A stretch of DNA of 64,000 nucleotides, from assembly GCF_024734665.1 (NCBI RefSeq), contig NZ_CP102931.1:6893501-6957500 (forward strand), read 5' to 3'. Position numbers and translations under genes: made by a program. Positions 49,034 to 59,001 of this stretch are shown here, in pieces. The stretch's first letter is position 1. Each line of letters begins with the position of its first letter. The stretch is from Variovorax paradoxus (GTDB lineage: Bacteria > Pseudomonadota > Gammaproteobacteria > Burkholderiales > Burkholderiaceae_C). The notes beneath the pieces are model-generated. The model saw only the letters and a list, made by a program, of their open reading frames with translations. It did not search any database and was not told the DNA's origin.

Positions 49034-52000
49034 ATGCTTCAAGTCGCCAATCGAAAACTCGCGTCGTTCAGCGACGTGCTCTTCACCGGACTGGGCCGCG
49101 TGCTCGGCTTTCTGCGTCCGGTGGCCCGTGGGCTCATCGGTTCCTGGCGACCACCGGGCTGGCTGCGCATCGCGGGCGCCTTCCTGCTCTTCGGACTGCA
49201 GTGGCTGCAGCAGCGGCTGGCCTGGGTGGTGTTGCTCCTTCTGCTCGTGCTGGCCGGCTGGATGGCCAGCCCCCATGTGATCAAGTGGTGGCACGGCCTC
49301 ACGCCCGATCGAGTCGAACCCGTCGTTGCCACCGCGAAGACCGAGCCGCCGCAGCGCACGCAGATCGAGCTCGACAGGAGCCCGAACCCCTTCGTCATCA
49401 ACTTCTCGGCCTCGGTGGCGCCCATTGCGCGCATCGGCCAGGAGGCCACCGGCGTCACCATCGAGCCCGCCATTGCCGGCCGCTGGACGTGGACCAAGCA
49501 GAACCGGCTTGAATTCCTGCCCGCGCAAGACTGGCCCATCGGCCAGCCGTACAAGGTGCAGATCGCCGACAGCGCACTCGCGCCGCACATCGAGATGGCG
49601 CTGCGCAAGTACGAGTTCATCTCGCCCGAATTCACCGCGCAGATCAACGCCGCAGAGTTCTATCAAGACCCGGTGCAGGCCAATGTGCGCCGCGCGCTCT
49701 TTCAGGTGCACTTCTCGCACCCCGTGAACACGGCCGAGTTCGAGAAGCGCCTGGTGCTGACCTACGACCAGCCCTGCAGCACCTCGTTCTTCAGCGTGGG
49801 CAAGTGCGCGAGCGAGAAGTTCACGGTCAGCTATGACAAGCTGCGCCTCAACGCCACCTTGCAATCAGAACCGTTGCCGATTCCCGAGAAGACGCGCCCG
49901 GCGATTCTCAGCCTCACCTCCGGCACGGTCGCGCAGAAGGGCGGCCCGGCGCTGCGCGCCGACATGTCCCGCGCGGTCGACATCCCCGGCCTCTTCAGCC
50001 TGAGCATCGCCAGCATCGAACCCACCATCGTCACCGGTGAAAACGGCGAGCCCGAGCACGTGATGCACGTCGCCGCCTCCATGCCTGTGCACGAGCGCGA
50101 AATGGCACGCGTGGTGCAGGCCTGGCTCCTGCCCGTGACAGAAGAAGCCAAGGGCGACCCCGACGAAAAGTTCGACTGGTCCGCCGATCCGTCGAAGGTC
50201 ACCGACGCCGTGCTGCGTCGTGCCAAAAAGATCAACCTGCAGCCCATCGCCAGCGAGCGCGAAGTGACGGAGATGGTCAGCTTCCGCATGCCGCAGGCCG
50301 AGGGCGGCCGCTACCTGCTGGTGCGCGTGGCCAAGGGCCTGAAGACGCCCGGTGGCTACCAGCTCGGCGCTGCACGGCAAGACGTGCGCCTGCTCAAGAC
50401 CTTCGCACCCGAGCTCACCATCATGAGCCAGGGCTCGCTGCTTGCACTGTCGGGCGAGCGCAAGCTGCCGATCCTCGTGCGCGACCTGCCCGGCATCCGA
50501 CTCGAAATCGGCCGCCTGTTGCCGCAGCAGCTGCAGCACCTGGTGACGCAGACCAACGGCGACTTCGCGCATCCGCAGTTCTACAGCGGCCTGCAGTCGG
50601 ACAACCTCGTCGACCGCTTCCAGAAGGAGATTCCGCTCAGCATTCCCGCCGGCAAGGCGCACTACGAAACCGTCGACTTCGCCGAGTACCTGCGCAACGA
50701 CGTGGCCGACCGCCGCGGCGTGTTCCTGCTCAAGGTGCAGGGCTACGACCCCAAGGCGAAGAAGAAGCCCGAGGGCGATGAGCAGCAAGCTCAGCCCGAA
50801 GACGAACAGCAGCAGGAAGAACAGTCGTCCGACGAAGAAGGCAACGGCGAAGCCGGTAGCCCCGAGCAGCAGCTCGACCAGCGCCTCGTGCTCGTCACCG
50901 ACCTGGGCATCGTCGCCAAGAAGTCGCTCGACGGCACGCGCGACGTGTTCGTGCAGAGCATTGCCAACGGCCAGCCCGTGGCCGGCGCGCTGGTCGAGGT
51001 GTGGGGCCGCAACGGCATGATCGTCGCGTCGCAGGCCACAGATGCGACGGGCGCCGCCAAGCTGCCCAACCTCGCCGGCTACCAGCGAGAGAAGGCACCG
51101 GTGGTGCTCGTCGTGCGCAAGGATGGCGACCTGAGCTTCCTGCCCTTCAATCGCAACGACCGCACGCTCGACATTTCCCGCTTCGACGTCGGCGGTCTGC
51201 GTGCGGCCGGCGTGCCGAACCAGATGACGGCCTATGTCTTCAGCGACCGCGGCATCTACCGTCCCGGCGACACCATGCACATCGCGATGATGGTCAAGGC
51301 CGGCAACTGGGGAACCTCGCTGCGCGACCTGCCGCTCGAAGCCGAGATCATCGATGCGCGCGGCCTCAGCGTGCGCCGCGAAAAACTCAAGCTCGGCCCC
51401 GGCGGTGCGGCGGAAATTGCCCACACCACGCAAGACACATCGCCCACCGGCAACTACACCGTCAACCTCTACCTGCCGCGCGAATCGTCGCCCGGCACGC
51501 CCGAGGTCGAAGGCCTGCTGATCGGCAGCACCACGGTGAAGGTGCAGGAGTTCCTGCCCGATCGCACCAAGGTCACGGCCAAGCTCAGCAGCGAGATTGC
51601 CGAGGGCTGGGTCAAGCCCAAGGACCTGAAGGCGCTCATCGACGTGCAGAACCTCTTCGGTACGCCTGCGCCCGATCGCAAGGTCGAAGGCACGCTTACG
51701 CTGAGCCCCGGCTTCCCGATGTTCCGCGCCTTCACCGACTACGCCTTCTTCGATCCGCAGCGCGCCGCCGACAAGCAGGTCGACGACCTGGGCAGCGTTC
51801 AGACCAGCGCCGACGGCAAGGCCGAGTTCGACCTGCGCCTGTCGCGCTTCGACGCCGCCACCTACCAGGTGCACGTGCTCGCCAAGGCCTTCGAGCCCGA
51901 GGGCGGGCGCAGCGTGTCGGCCGAGGCGCAGACGCTGGTGAGCGACATGCCCTACCTCGTCGGCGTGAAGGTCGACGGCGACGTCGGCTACGTGAGCAAG

Positions 52001-55000
52001 GGCGCCGCGCGCAACGCCACCGTGATCGCCATCGACCCGCAGGCGAAGAAGACGGCCGTGGCCGACCTGAAGATCGAGCGCGTGGAGCGCAAGGTGCTGT
52101 CGGTGCTCATCAAGCAGGACAACGGCTTGTACCGCTACGAGTCGCGCCGCAAGGAAGTCGTGCTCGACGAGAAGCCCTTCGCCATCGCCGCGGCCGGCAA
52201 CAACGTGGCGCTGGACACCAGCGCGCCCGGCAACTTCGCCTACGTGGTGCGCAATTCGCAGGGGCTGGAGCTCAACCGCGTGGAGTACAGCGTGGCGGGC
52301 AATGCCAACGTATCGCGCTCGCTCGACCGCAACGCCGAGCTGCAGCTCACGCTCGACCGCAAGGACTACGAGCCGGGGCAGGAGATTGCGGTGAGCATCC
52401 GCGCGCCGTACGTGGGTGCGGGTCTCATCACCATCGAGCGCGACAAGGTCTATGCCCACGCATGGTTCAAGACCGACAAGACCGCCTCGGTGCAGAAGAT
52501 CGTGCTGCCCAAGGACTTCGAGGGCACCGGCTACATCAACGTGCACTTCGTGCGCGACCCAGCCTCTGACGAGGTCTACATGAGCCCGTTGTCGTACGGC
52601 GTCGTGCCCTTCGCCACCGCGCTGACCAAGCGCACCGCCAACCTGCAGCTCACCAGCAGCGAACTGGTGAAGCCGGGGCAGACCGTGAAGATGAAGCTCA
52701 CCAGCGACAAGCCCACGCGCGCCGTGGTGTTCGCGGTGGACGAAGGCATCCTGCAGGTGGCGCGCTACAAGACGCCCGACCCGCTGAAGCACTTCTTTCA
52801 AAAGCGCGCGCTCGAAGTCGGCACCCTGCAGACGCTCGACCTGATCCTGCCGGAGTTCAAGAAGCTCATGCAGGGCGCCGCACCCGGCGGCGACGGAGAA
52901 GGCGAACTCGGCAAGCACCTGAACCCGTTCAAGCGCAAGCGCGACAAGCCGGTGGCCTACTGGTCGGGCCTGGTCGACGTGAACGGCAGCCGCGAGTTCA
53001 GCTACACCGTGCCCGAGAGCTTCAACGGCAGCCTGCGTGTGATGGCCGTGGCAGTGAACGACGAGACCACCGCCGCCAAGACCACCCGCACCGTGGTGCG
53101 CGGCGACATGGTGATACTGCCGAACGCACCGCTCGCGATGGCGCCCGGCGATACGGTCGAAGTGGGCGTGGGCCTTGCGAACAACATCGTGGGCTCGGGC
53201 AAGGAAGCGCCTATTGCGCTCACGCTCACCGCCTCCGGCGGGCTCGAAGTGGTGGGCGACGCCACGCAGACGCTCAAGGTCAACGAGCGCGGCGAAGCCA
53301 GCACCAGGTTCAACGTGCGTGCCAAGCCGGGCGAACAGGCGGTGCTGGGTTCTTCCGCGCTGGTGTTCACCTCGACGCACAAGACCTTCAGCGCGCGCCT
53401 GTCGACCGAAGTGAGCGTGCGGCCCGCATCGCCCTTCGTCACGCTGGTGCAGGCCGGCAGCTTCCAGCGCGCGGGCGAGCTGTCGAGCCAGGCCGACCTG
53501 TACCCGAACTTCCGCCAGAGCGACGTGGCCGTATCGGCTGCACCGTGGGCCTTCGCGACCGGGCTCATGCAGTATCTGGAGGCGTACCCGCACGGCTGCA
53601 CCGAGCAGATCACGAGCCAGACTTTCCCTGCAGTGCTGCTCGCGGGTCGCCCCGAGCTGGTGAAGGAAATGGCGCGCGGCCGCACGGCCGAGCAGGGCCC
53701 GATGCCCGAGGCGCGCAAGACCTTCGAGCGCTACCTCGTGCAGCTGCGTGCACGGCAGACGGCCGACGGCGGCTTCTCGCTGTGGCCCGGCGCCGGCACC
53801 GATGCCTTCGCCACGCTGTACGCAGTGCACCTGCTGGTCGAAGCCAAGGACCACAAGCTGCCGGTGCCGCAAGACCTGCTGCAGAAGGCGAACGCCTACC
53901 TGCAGGGCTGGCTCGGCAGCGGCGACGCTTCGCTAGACGGCTGGCGCCAGCGCACGCAGGCCGCCTACCTGCTGACGCGCCAGGGCATCATCGCGCCGGC
54001 CGCGCTGGCCAACCTGCGCGAAGCATGGCGCAGCAAGCAGACGCAGGGCTGGAGCGACGACCTCGGCGCCGTCTACCTTGCCGCGAGCTACCAGCTCGTG
54101 AAGCAGGAGCAGGTGGCCAACGAGCTGCTCAACCCGGTGTGGGCCGACCTGCTCGCGCGCACGGAGAAGAAACAGCGCCGCAACGTCTGGGGTGCCTACT
54201 ACGACCCGCTGGTGCACGACAGCATGACGCTGCACCTGGTGGGCCGGCACTTCCCGTCGCGCCTGAAGACGCTGAAGCCCGCGGTGTGGGAAGGCATGGC
54301 GGCGATGGTGCGCGACGGCTGGTACAACAGCCTGTCGTCGGCCTCGATGCTGCTCGCGGTCGATTCGTACTTCGAGGCCGTGGGGCAGAACGTCGAGGGC
54401 AAGCTCACGGCGAGCGCCGTCAACGCGCAAGGCCAGGCCGCAGCGCTCGCGCTGGGTGCGGTGAACCCGATCACGCGCGCCGCGGTGCCGGCCGGCACTG
54501 CCAAGCTGAAGCTGTCGAACGACAGCGACTTCAACCTGTACTACAGCTGGGCCGAGCAGGGCTTCGAGCGCAACGTGCCCGCCACGGCGGTGAACAAGGG
54601 CCTCGAAATCTTCCATGAAGTGCTCGATGCCAAGGGCAACCCGATCACCAAGGCGAAGCTCGGCGAAGAGGTCACGGTGCGGGTGCGCGTGCGCAGCCTG
54701 GAGCGCGCGCAGCTCAATGACGTGGCGCTGGTCGACGTGCTGCCCGGTGGCCTCGAGCCGGTGCTGCAGGCCGTGGGTGATGACGACGATGCCAACGCCG
54801 ACGCGCCGATCTGGAAGAAGCGCCTGGGCGGAGGCGGCTCGTGGAAGGTGCAATACGCCGACATCCGCGAAGACCGCGTCGTGTTCTACGGCAGCGTCAA
54901 CAAAGACCTGCTCGAAGTGACCTACAAGGCTCGCGCCACCAACGTCGGCGACTACGTGGTGCCGGCGGCGTATGGCGAGGCGATGTACGACCGGCGCGTG

Positions 55001-55045
55001 TTCTCGCGCTCGGCGGGTGCGCGCTTCCAGGTGGTGGGGAATTGA
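49034..55045 (+). CDS. Giant alpha-2-macroglobulin family protein
   Basis: Periplasmic protease-trapping protein. The 2003-residue product has an N-terminal basic segment, a single membrane helix (about 58-78, VVLLLLLVLAGWMA) and no lipobox, unlike E. coli YfhM. The MG domains follow, with ETAMP-type DRGIYRPGDTMH (about 735), and a thioester GCTEQ (Cys about 1522), then the alpha-helical TED domain and a C-terminal domain. A Gln/Glu/Lys-rich stretch of about 40 residues interrupts the N-terminal third (about 575-614). The ATG at 49034 has GGGAG 5 bp upstream; an in-frame ATG at 48986 lacks one. pbpC follows. Confidence 0.9.
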   Translation: MLQVANRKLASFSDVLFTGLGRVLGFLRPVARGLIGSWRPPGWLRIAGAFLLFGLQWLQQRLAWVVLLLLLVLAGWMASPHVIKWWHGLTPDRVEPVVATAKTEPPQRTQIELDRSPNPFVINFSASVAPIARIGQEATGVTIEPAIAGRWTWTKQNRLEFLPAQDWPIGQPYKVQIADSALAPHIEMALRKYEFISPEFTAQINAAEFYQDPVQANVRRALFQVHFSHPVNTAEFEKRLVLTYDQPCSTSFFSVGKCASEKFTVSYDKLRLNATLQSEPLPIPEKTRPAILSLTSGTVAQKGGPALRADMSRAVDIPGLFSLSIASIEPTIVTGENGEPEHVMHVAASMPVHEREMARVVQAWLLPVTEEAKGDPDEKFDWSADPSKVTDAVLRRAKKINLQPIASEREVTEMVSFRMPQAEGGRYLLVRVAKGLKTPGGYQLGAARQDVRLLKTFAPELTIMSQGSLLALSGERKLPILVRDLPGIRLEIGRLLPQQLQHLVTQTNGDFAHPQFYSGLQSDNLVDRFQKEIPLSIPAGKAHYETVDFAEYLRNDVADRRGVFLLKVQGYDPKAKKKPEGDEQQAQPEDEQQQEEQSSDEEGNGEAGSPEQQLDQRLVLVTDLGIVAKKSLDGTRDVFVQSIANGQPVAGALVEVWGRNGMIVASQATDATGAAKLPNLAGYQREKAPVVLVVRKDGDLSFLPFNRNDRTLDISRFDVGGLRAAGVPNQMTAYVFSDRGIYRPGDTMHIAMMVKAGNWGTSLRDLPLEAEIIDARGLSVRREKLKLGPGGAAEIAHTTQDTSPTGNYTVNLYLPRESSPGTPEVEGLLIGSTTVKVQEFLPDRTKVTAKLSSEIAEGWVKPKDLKALIDVQNLFGTPAPDRKVEGTLTLSPGFPMFRAFTDYAFFDPQRAADKQVDDLGSVQTSADGKAEFDLRLSRFDAATYQVHVLAKAFEPEGGRSVSAEAQTLVSDMPYLVGVKVDGDVGYVSKGAARNATVIAIDPQAKKTAVADLKIERVERKVLSVLIKQDNGLYRYESRRKEVVLDEKPFAIAAAGNNVALDTSAPGNFAYVVRNSQGLELNRVEYSVAGNANVSRSLDRNAELQLTLDRKDYEPGQEIAVSIRAPYVGAGLITIERDKVYAHAWFKTDKTASVQKIVLPKDFEGTGYINVHFVRDPASDEVYMSPLSYGVVPFATALTKRTANLQLTSSELVKPGQTVKMKLTSDKPTRAVVFAVDEGILQVARYKTPDPLKHFFQKRALEVGTLQTLDLILPEFKKLMQGAAPGGDGEGELGKHLNPFKRKRDKPVAYWSGLVDVNGSREFSYTVPESFNGSLRVMAVAVNDETTAAKTTRTVVRGDMVILPNAPLAMAPGDTVEVGVGLANNIVGSGKEAPIALTLTASGGLEVVGDATQTLKVNERGEASTRFNVRAKPGEQAVLGSSALVFTSTHKTFSARLSTEVSVRPASPFVTLVQAGSFQRAGELSSQADLYPNFRQSDVAVSAAPWAFATGLMQYLEAYPHGCTEQITSQTFPAVLLAGRPELVKEMARGRTAEQGPMPEARKTFERYLVQLRARQTADGGFSLWPGAGTDAFATLYAVHLLVEAKDHKLPVPQDLLQKANAYLQGWLGSGDASLDGWRQRTQAAYLLTRQGIIAPAALANLREAWRSKQTQGWSDDLGAVYLAASYQLVKQEQVANELLNPVWADLLARTEKKQRRNVWGAYYDPLVHDSMTLHLVGRHFPSRLKTLKPAVWEGMAAMVRDGWYNSLSSASMLLAVDSYFEAVGQNVEGKLTASAVNAQGQAAALALGAVNPITRAAVPAGTAKLKLSNDSDFNLYYSWAEQGFERNVPATAVNKGLEIFHEVLDAKGNPITKAKLGEEVTVRVRVRSLERAQLNDVALVDVLPGGLEPVLQAVGDDDDANADAPIWKKRLGGGGSWKVQYADIREDRVVFYGSVNKDLLEVTYKARATNVGDYVVPAAYGEAMYDRRVFSRSAGARFQVVGN

Positions 55046-55067
55046 AAACAGCGAGCCCCGCCTTTGT

Positions 55068-55179
55068 CCCCTCTCCCGCTTGCGGGAGAGGGCCAGGGTG
55101 AGGGTGCAGCGTCACCATGACCACCGTGCCCGATCCATCGCCGCCGCCCTCACCCCAACCCTCTCCCGGAGGGAGAGGG
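55068..55179. repeat. REP-like inverted pair at the pbpC start
   Basis: CCCTCTCCCGC...GGGAGAGGG followed by GGGTGAGGG (55068-55104), and CCCTCACCCC followed by CCCTCTCCC...GGGAGAGGG (55147-55179), are the same unit in opposite orientation, as in REP doublets of other proteobacteria. The second unit encodes PSPQPSPGGRG in the pbpC frame. Confidence 0.75.
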
Positions 55180-57474
55180 AGGAAAGCCGTGATTGCCTTG
55201 GCGCTCATCGCCGCATTGCTCGCCCTGTTGCGCTTCTGGCCGCACGCACCGTTGAGCGAAACCGTAGGCAGCTCCCGCGCCGTGTATGCGCAAGGCGGCG
55301 AGCTGCTGCGCCTCACGCTCGCAGGCGACGAGCAATACCGGCTCTGGGTGCCGCTCGATCGCATCTCGCCCACGCTGGTCGACGCGGTGCTGCTGTACGA
55401 AGACCGGCGCTTCTATGCGCACCCAGGCGTCAACCCCGCCGCGCTGGCGCGCAGCGCCTGGCGCATTGCCAGCGGCGAGCGCAGGCAGGGCGGCTCGACG
55501 CTCACGATGCAGCTCGCGCGCCGCGTCTACGGCATCGACAGCCGCACGCCTACCGGCAAGGTCGCGCAGATATTCGCGGCGCTGTGGCTCGAAGCGCGCT
55601 TCAGCAAGCACGACATCCTGGAGGCGTATCTCAACACCGCGCCCTACGGCGGCAACATCGAAGGCGTGCAGGCCGCGAGCCTCATCTACTTCCGCAAGGA
55701 CGCCGCCAAGCTCAGCCTGCCCGAGGCGCTGACGCTCGCCGTGATTCCGCAGAATCCCGTCAAGCGCATCGCCGAGCGCGGCCGCAATGCCGAGCTGCAA
55801 TCAGCACGCGAACGCCTGTGGGCGCTGTGGGCCGAGCGCGATCCGACCGCGAAGCAGCACGCGCCTGATGCGCAGCTTGCGTTGTCGGCGCAGTCGCGCG
55901 GCAGCCTGCCCTTTCTTGCGCCGCACGCCACCGACATGCTGCTTGCGCAGGAGCGCGGCGTGCAGGAAGTGCGCACCACCATCGACCTGCGCATGCAGGT
56001 CACGCTCGAACGCGTGATGGGCCAGTACCTGCGCACGCATGCCGACGTGGGCATGACGAATGCGAGCGCGCTGCTGCTCGACGCCTCGACCATGCAGGTG
56101 CGCGCCATGATCGGCTCGGCCGACTTTCGCAACGACGCCATCTCGGGCCAGGTCAACGGCGTGCTGGCCAAGCGCTCGCCGGGCTCCACGCTCAAGCCCT
56201 TCATCTATGCGTTGGCGCTCGACCAGGGGCTGCTGCATCCTAAGACGATGCTGAAGGACGCGCCGACCTCCTTCGGCCCCTACACGCCCGAGAACTTCGA
56301 CCATCGCTTCGCCGGCCCGCTGCCGGCGCAGGAGGCGCTGATCCGCAGCCGCAACGTGCCCGCGGTGGCCCTGGCCGCGAAGCTCTCGAAGCCGGGTCTC
56401 TACGACTTCATGCGGCTCGCGGGCGTGCAGAAGCTGCAGAGCGAATCGCACTACGGCCTTGCGCTGGTGCTGGGTGGTGGCGAGGTGACGCCCGAGGAGC
56501 TGGCGGGCATGTACGCGACGCTGGCCAACGGCGGCATCTCGCAGCCCATTCGCTACACGCAGCCCGCGCCCGACGAACGGCCCACGCAGCCGCTGCGCCT
56601 GCTGAGCGAGGAGGCTTCTTTCATCACGCTCGACATGCTGCGCCACACGCCGCGCCCCGACACCACGCTGCCCGCGCGCCCCGCCATCGCGTGGAAGACG
56701 GGCACGTCCTGGGGCTTTCGCGACGCATGGACGGCCGGCGTGTTCGGCCGTCACGTGCTGGTGGTGTGGGTGGGCAACTTCGATGGCACCAGCAACCCCG
56801 CGCTGGTGGGCGTCGATGCGGCCGCGCCGCTGTTCCTGCGCATGGTCGATGCGCTGCGCGCCGAGCGGCTCGACCCCGGCGAGGTCGCGTCGCGCCAGCC
56901 GCCGGATCTGAGGCAGGTCGAGGTCTGCGCTGCGACGGGCGGCCTGCCCGACGCGCTGTGCCCGGTGCGCACCATGACGTGGTTCATCGCCGGCAAGTCG
57001 CCGATCCAGGTCAGCAACCTGCACCGCGCGGTGTGGGTTGACGAGACGACCGGCAAGGTGGTCTGCGGCCCGCAGCCCAACGCGCGCCAGCAGGTGGTGG
57101 AGCAATGGGGCAGTGACATGCGCCGCCTGTTCCGACAGGCCGGCCTGCCGCGCGCGAGCGCACCGGCCGATGGCTGCGAGAAAGACGGCGACGCACCTGA
57201 AAGCGCGCCACTCATCACCTCGCCCCTGCGCGGCGTGCGCCACACGCTGCGCGCGAAGAAGCCCGAGCCGCTGGTGCTGCGCGCCGAGGCCGCTGCGGGC
57301 ACGCAGACGATCTACTGGTTTGCTGACGACGCGCTCATCGGCCGCGCCGCGCCCGGCGAAGGCATCACGTGGATGCCCGACCTCGCGGCGTCGGGCCGGC
57401 GCTATGTGCTGCGCGCGGTCGACGACCAGGGGCGCGCCGAGTCGCGCGAGGTGACGGTCGACATTGCACCTTGA
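55117..57474 (+). CDS. pbpC: Penicillin-binding protein 1C
   Basis: Bifunctional peptidoglycan synthase, usually encoded beside alpha-2-macroglobulin and thought to repair the wall after host-protease attack. The 785-residue product has an N-terminal membrane helix (about 26-40), a transglycosylase domain (EDRRFYAHPG, GGSTLTMQLARR), a transpeptidase domain (SPGSTLKPF with Ser-x-x-Lys, SRNVPA, KTGTSWG) and the PBP1C-specific C-terminal domain. ATG 55117 keeps RGRK before the helix; GTG 55189 is an alternative with the sharper Shine-Dalgarno (see the repeat). Confidence 0.92.
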   Translation: MTTVPDPSPPPSPQPSPGGRGRKAVIALALIAALLALLRFWPHAPLSETVGSSRAVYAQGGELLRLTLAGDEQYRLWVPLDRISPTLVDAVLLYEDRRFYAHPGVNPAALARSAWRIASGERRQGGSTLTMQLARRVYGIDSRTPTGKVAQIFAALWLEARFSKHDILEAYLNTAPYGGNIEGVQAASLIYFRKDAAKLSLPEALTLAVIPQNPVKRIAERGRNAELQSARERLWALWAERDPTAKQHAPDAQLALSAQSRGSLPFLAPHATDMLLAQERGVQEVRTTIDLRMQVTLERVMGQYLRTHADVGMTNASALLLDASTMQVRAMIGSADFRNDAISGQVNGVLAKRSPGSTLKPFIYALALDQGLLHPKTMLKDAPTSFGPYTPENFDHRFAGPLPAQEALIRSRNVPAVALAAKLSKPGLYDFMRLAGVQKLQSESHYGLALVLGGGEVTPEELAGMYATLANGGISQPIRYTQPAPDERPTQPLRLLSEEASFITLDMLRHTPRPDTTLPARPAIAWKTGTSWGFRDAWTAGVFGRHVLVVWVGNFDGTSNPALVGVDAAAPLFLRMVDALRAERLDPGEVASRQPPDLRQVEVCAATGGLPDALCPVRTMTWFIAGKSPIQVSNLHRAVWVDETTGKVVCGPQPNARQQVVEQWGSDMRRLFRQAGLPRASAPADGCEKDGDAPESAPLITSPLRGVRHTLRAKKPEPLVLRAEAAAGTQTIYWFADDALIGRAAPGEGITWMPDLAASGRRYVLRAVDDQGRAESREVTVDIAP
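55177..55191 (+). promoter_or_regulatory. Alternative pbpC start with strong Shine-Dalgarno
   Basis: GGGAGG (55177-55182) lies 6 bp before an in-frame GTG (55189). The Shine-Dalgarno is part of the REP-like repeat. This start would give 761 residues, beginning immediately at the membrane helix. Confidence 0.45.
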
Positions 57475-57544
57475 AGGGATGTCATGGCTGCGTCATGCCT
57501 TCTCGGCATGGTCGCGTGTCTTTAACTTGAACACTTTCCTGCTC

Positions 57545-58897
57545 ATGATGCGTCTTGCTTCCCTGTCCTTCGTCGCCCTCGCCGCTGCGCTCGCATGCGG
57601 CGCCGCGGCCGCACAGACCGCCTTCCCCGCCACGCTCTCCGGCCACGCCGTGCTGCCCGCGCAAAGCTTTGTGGCCGCGCCCAAAGATGCGCCGGCCGAC
57701 CTGCAGGTCAGCGGCAAGTTCACGACCGGCAAGCGCGTCGAAGCGGTCGGCACGGTCGAAGGTCTTTCGGCCGGCCGCGGCACCGGCGTGTCGGTGCCCT
57801 TCAAGGGCCAGCCCCTGCAGGGCCACTCGGGCATCAAGAAGATGGACGACGGCAGCTTCTGGATCCTCACCGACAACGGTGCGGGCGCGAAGGCCAACTC
57901 GCCCGACTTCATGCTCTACCTGAACCACTACAAGGTGGACTTCAAGGGCGGCAAGCTCAATCGCATCAACACCATCTTCCTGCACGACCCCGACAAGAAG
58001 GTGCCCTTCCGCATCGTCCACGAAGGCACGAAGCAGCGTTACCTGACGGGCTCCGACTTCGACCCCGAGAGCTTCCAGTTTGCCGGCGGCGCGCTGTGGA
58101 TCGGCGAAGAATTCGGCCCCTTCCTCATCAAGGCCGACCTGAAGGGCAAGGTGCTCGCGGTGTTCGACACGCAGGTCGACGGCAAGGTCGTGCGCTCTCC
58201 CGACCATCCGGCCGTGACCACGCCGGGCGCACCGGGTGGCGCGGTCGACTTCCAGATCAAACGCTCCAAGGGTTTCGAAGGCATGGCCTCGTCGAAGGAC
58301 GGCAGCAAGCTCTATGCGTTGCTCGAAGGCCCGGTGTGGAACGCCGAGGCCAAGGACTACGAAAAGGTCGAAGGCAAGGAAGCGCTGCGCGTGCTGGAGT
58401 TCGACGTGGCCACCGAGAAGTGGACCGGCCGCCACTGGAAATACGTGCTCGAAGCCAATGGCAACGCCATCGGCGACTTCAACATGATCGACGGCACCAC
58501 GGGCCTGATCATCGAGCGCGACAACGGCGAAGGCACGAGCGACAAGGCCTGCCCCGAAGGCCAGAAGCGCACCGATTGCTTTCATGACATCGCCAAGTTC
58601 AAGCGCGTCTACAAGGTCGAGCTGAGCGACGCGAACGTGGGCGGCCCGGTGCGCAAGATCGGCTACATCGACCTGCTGAACATCGCCGACCCCGACAAGC
58701 TCGCACGCAAGCCGCTGAACGACGGCGTGCTGAAGTTCCCTTTCTTCACGATCGAAAACGTCGACGTGGTCGACGCCACGCACATCGTGGTCGGCAACGA
58801 CAACAACCTGCCCTTCTCGAGCAGCCGCGAGCCGAACAAGGCGGATGACAACGAGCTGGTGCTGCTGGAAGTCGGGGCATTGCTGCAGGCGAAGTAA
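57545..58897 (+). CDS. Secreted esterase-like / phytase-like domain protein
   Basis: The 450-residue product has a signal peptide (LASLSFVALAAALACGAAAAQ) and a beta-propeller-like domain of the PF13449 type: FWILTDNGAGAKANSPDFM, GSDFDPESFQFAGGALWIGEEFGP, GFEGMASSKDGSKLYALLEG and ENVDVVDATHIVVGNDNN. Such proteins are annotated phytase-like or esterase-like, but enzymatic activity is rarely shown. Start ATG at 57545 or the overlapping ATG at 57548; no strong ribosome-binding site is visible. Standalone between pbpC and the iron operon. Confidence 0.85.
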   Translation: MMRLASLSFVALAAALACGAAAAQTAFPATLSGHAVLPAQSFVAAPKDAPADLQVSGKFTTGKRVEAVGTVEGLSAGRGTGVSVPFKGQPLQGHSGIKKMDDGSFWILTDNGAGAKANSPDFMLYLNHYKVDFKGGKLNRINTIFLHDPDKKVPFRIVHEGTKQRYLTGSDFDPESFQFAGGALWIGEEFGPFLIKADLKGKVLAVFDTQVDGKVVRSPDHPAVTTPGAPGGAVDFQIKRSKGFEGMASSKDGSKLYALLEGPVWNAEAKDYEKVEGKEALRVLEFDVATEKWTGRHWKYVLEANGNAIGDFNMIDGTTGLIIERDNGEGTSDKACPEGQKRTDCFHDIAKFKRVYKVELSDANVGGPVRKIGYIDLLNIADPDKLARKPLNDGVLKFPFFTIENVDVVDATHIVVGNDNNLPFSSSREPNKADDNELVLLEVGALLQAK

Positions 58898-58906
58898 GTT
58901 GCCCTG

Positions 58907-58926
58907 GCCGGGGCGAAAGCCCCGGC
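58907..58926 (+). terminator. GNRA-tetraloop hairpin after the phytase-like gene
   Basis: GCCGGGGC-GAAA-GCCCCGGC is a perfect 8-bp stem with a GNRA loop and no T-tract; a weak or factor-dependent terminator, or a processing signal. Confidence 0.5.
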
Positions 58927-58960
58927 TCGCAGACTGGGCGGTAGGGAAAAGTTCTTGCCA

Positions 58961-58979
58961 GATGAGTATCATTCTCATC
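58961..58979 (+). promoter_or_regulatory. Fur box
   Basis: GATGAGTATCATTCTCATC is a 19-bp imperfect palindrome matching the Fur box at 12 of 19 positions, including all of the outer GAT/ATC. It precedes DUF3649-PepSY-DUF3325, a group typical of ferric-siderophore uptake, so iron repression is expected. Confidence 0.75.
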
Positions 58980-59001
58980 TTCGTTAGCCCTTTTCCCTTT
59001 C

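Noticed and set aside
49865..53872. A 1335-codon open frame opposite the alpha-2-macroglobulin gene
   Set aside because: Same shadow pattern: His/Arg/Gly/Val/Leu composition, no motif, covering a real coding sequence with a thioester motif in the other strand.
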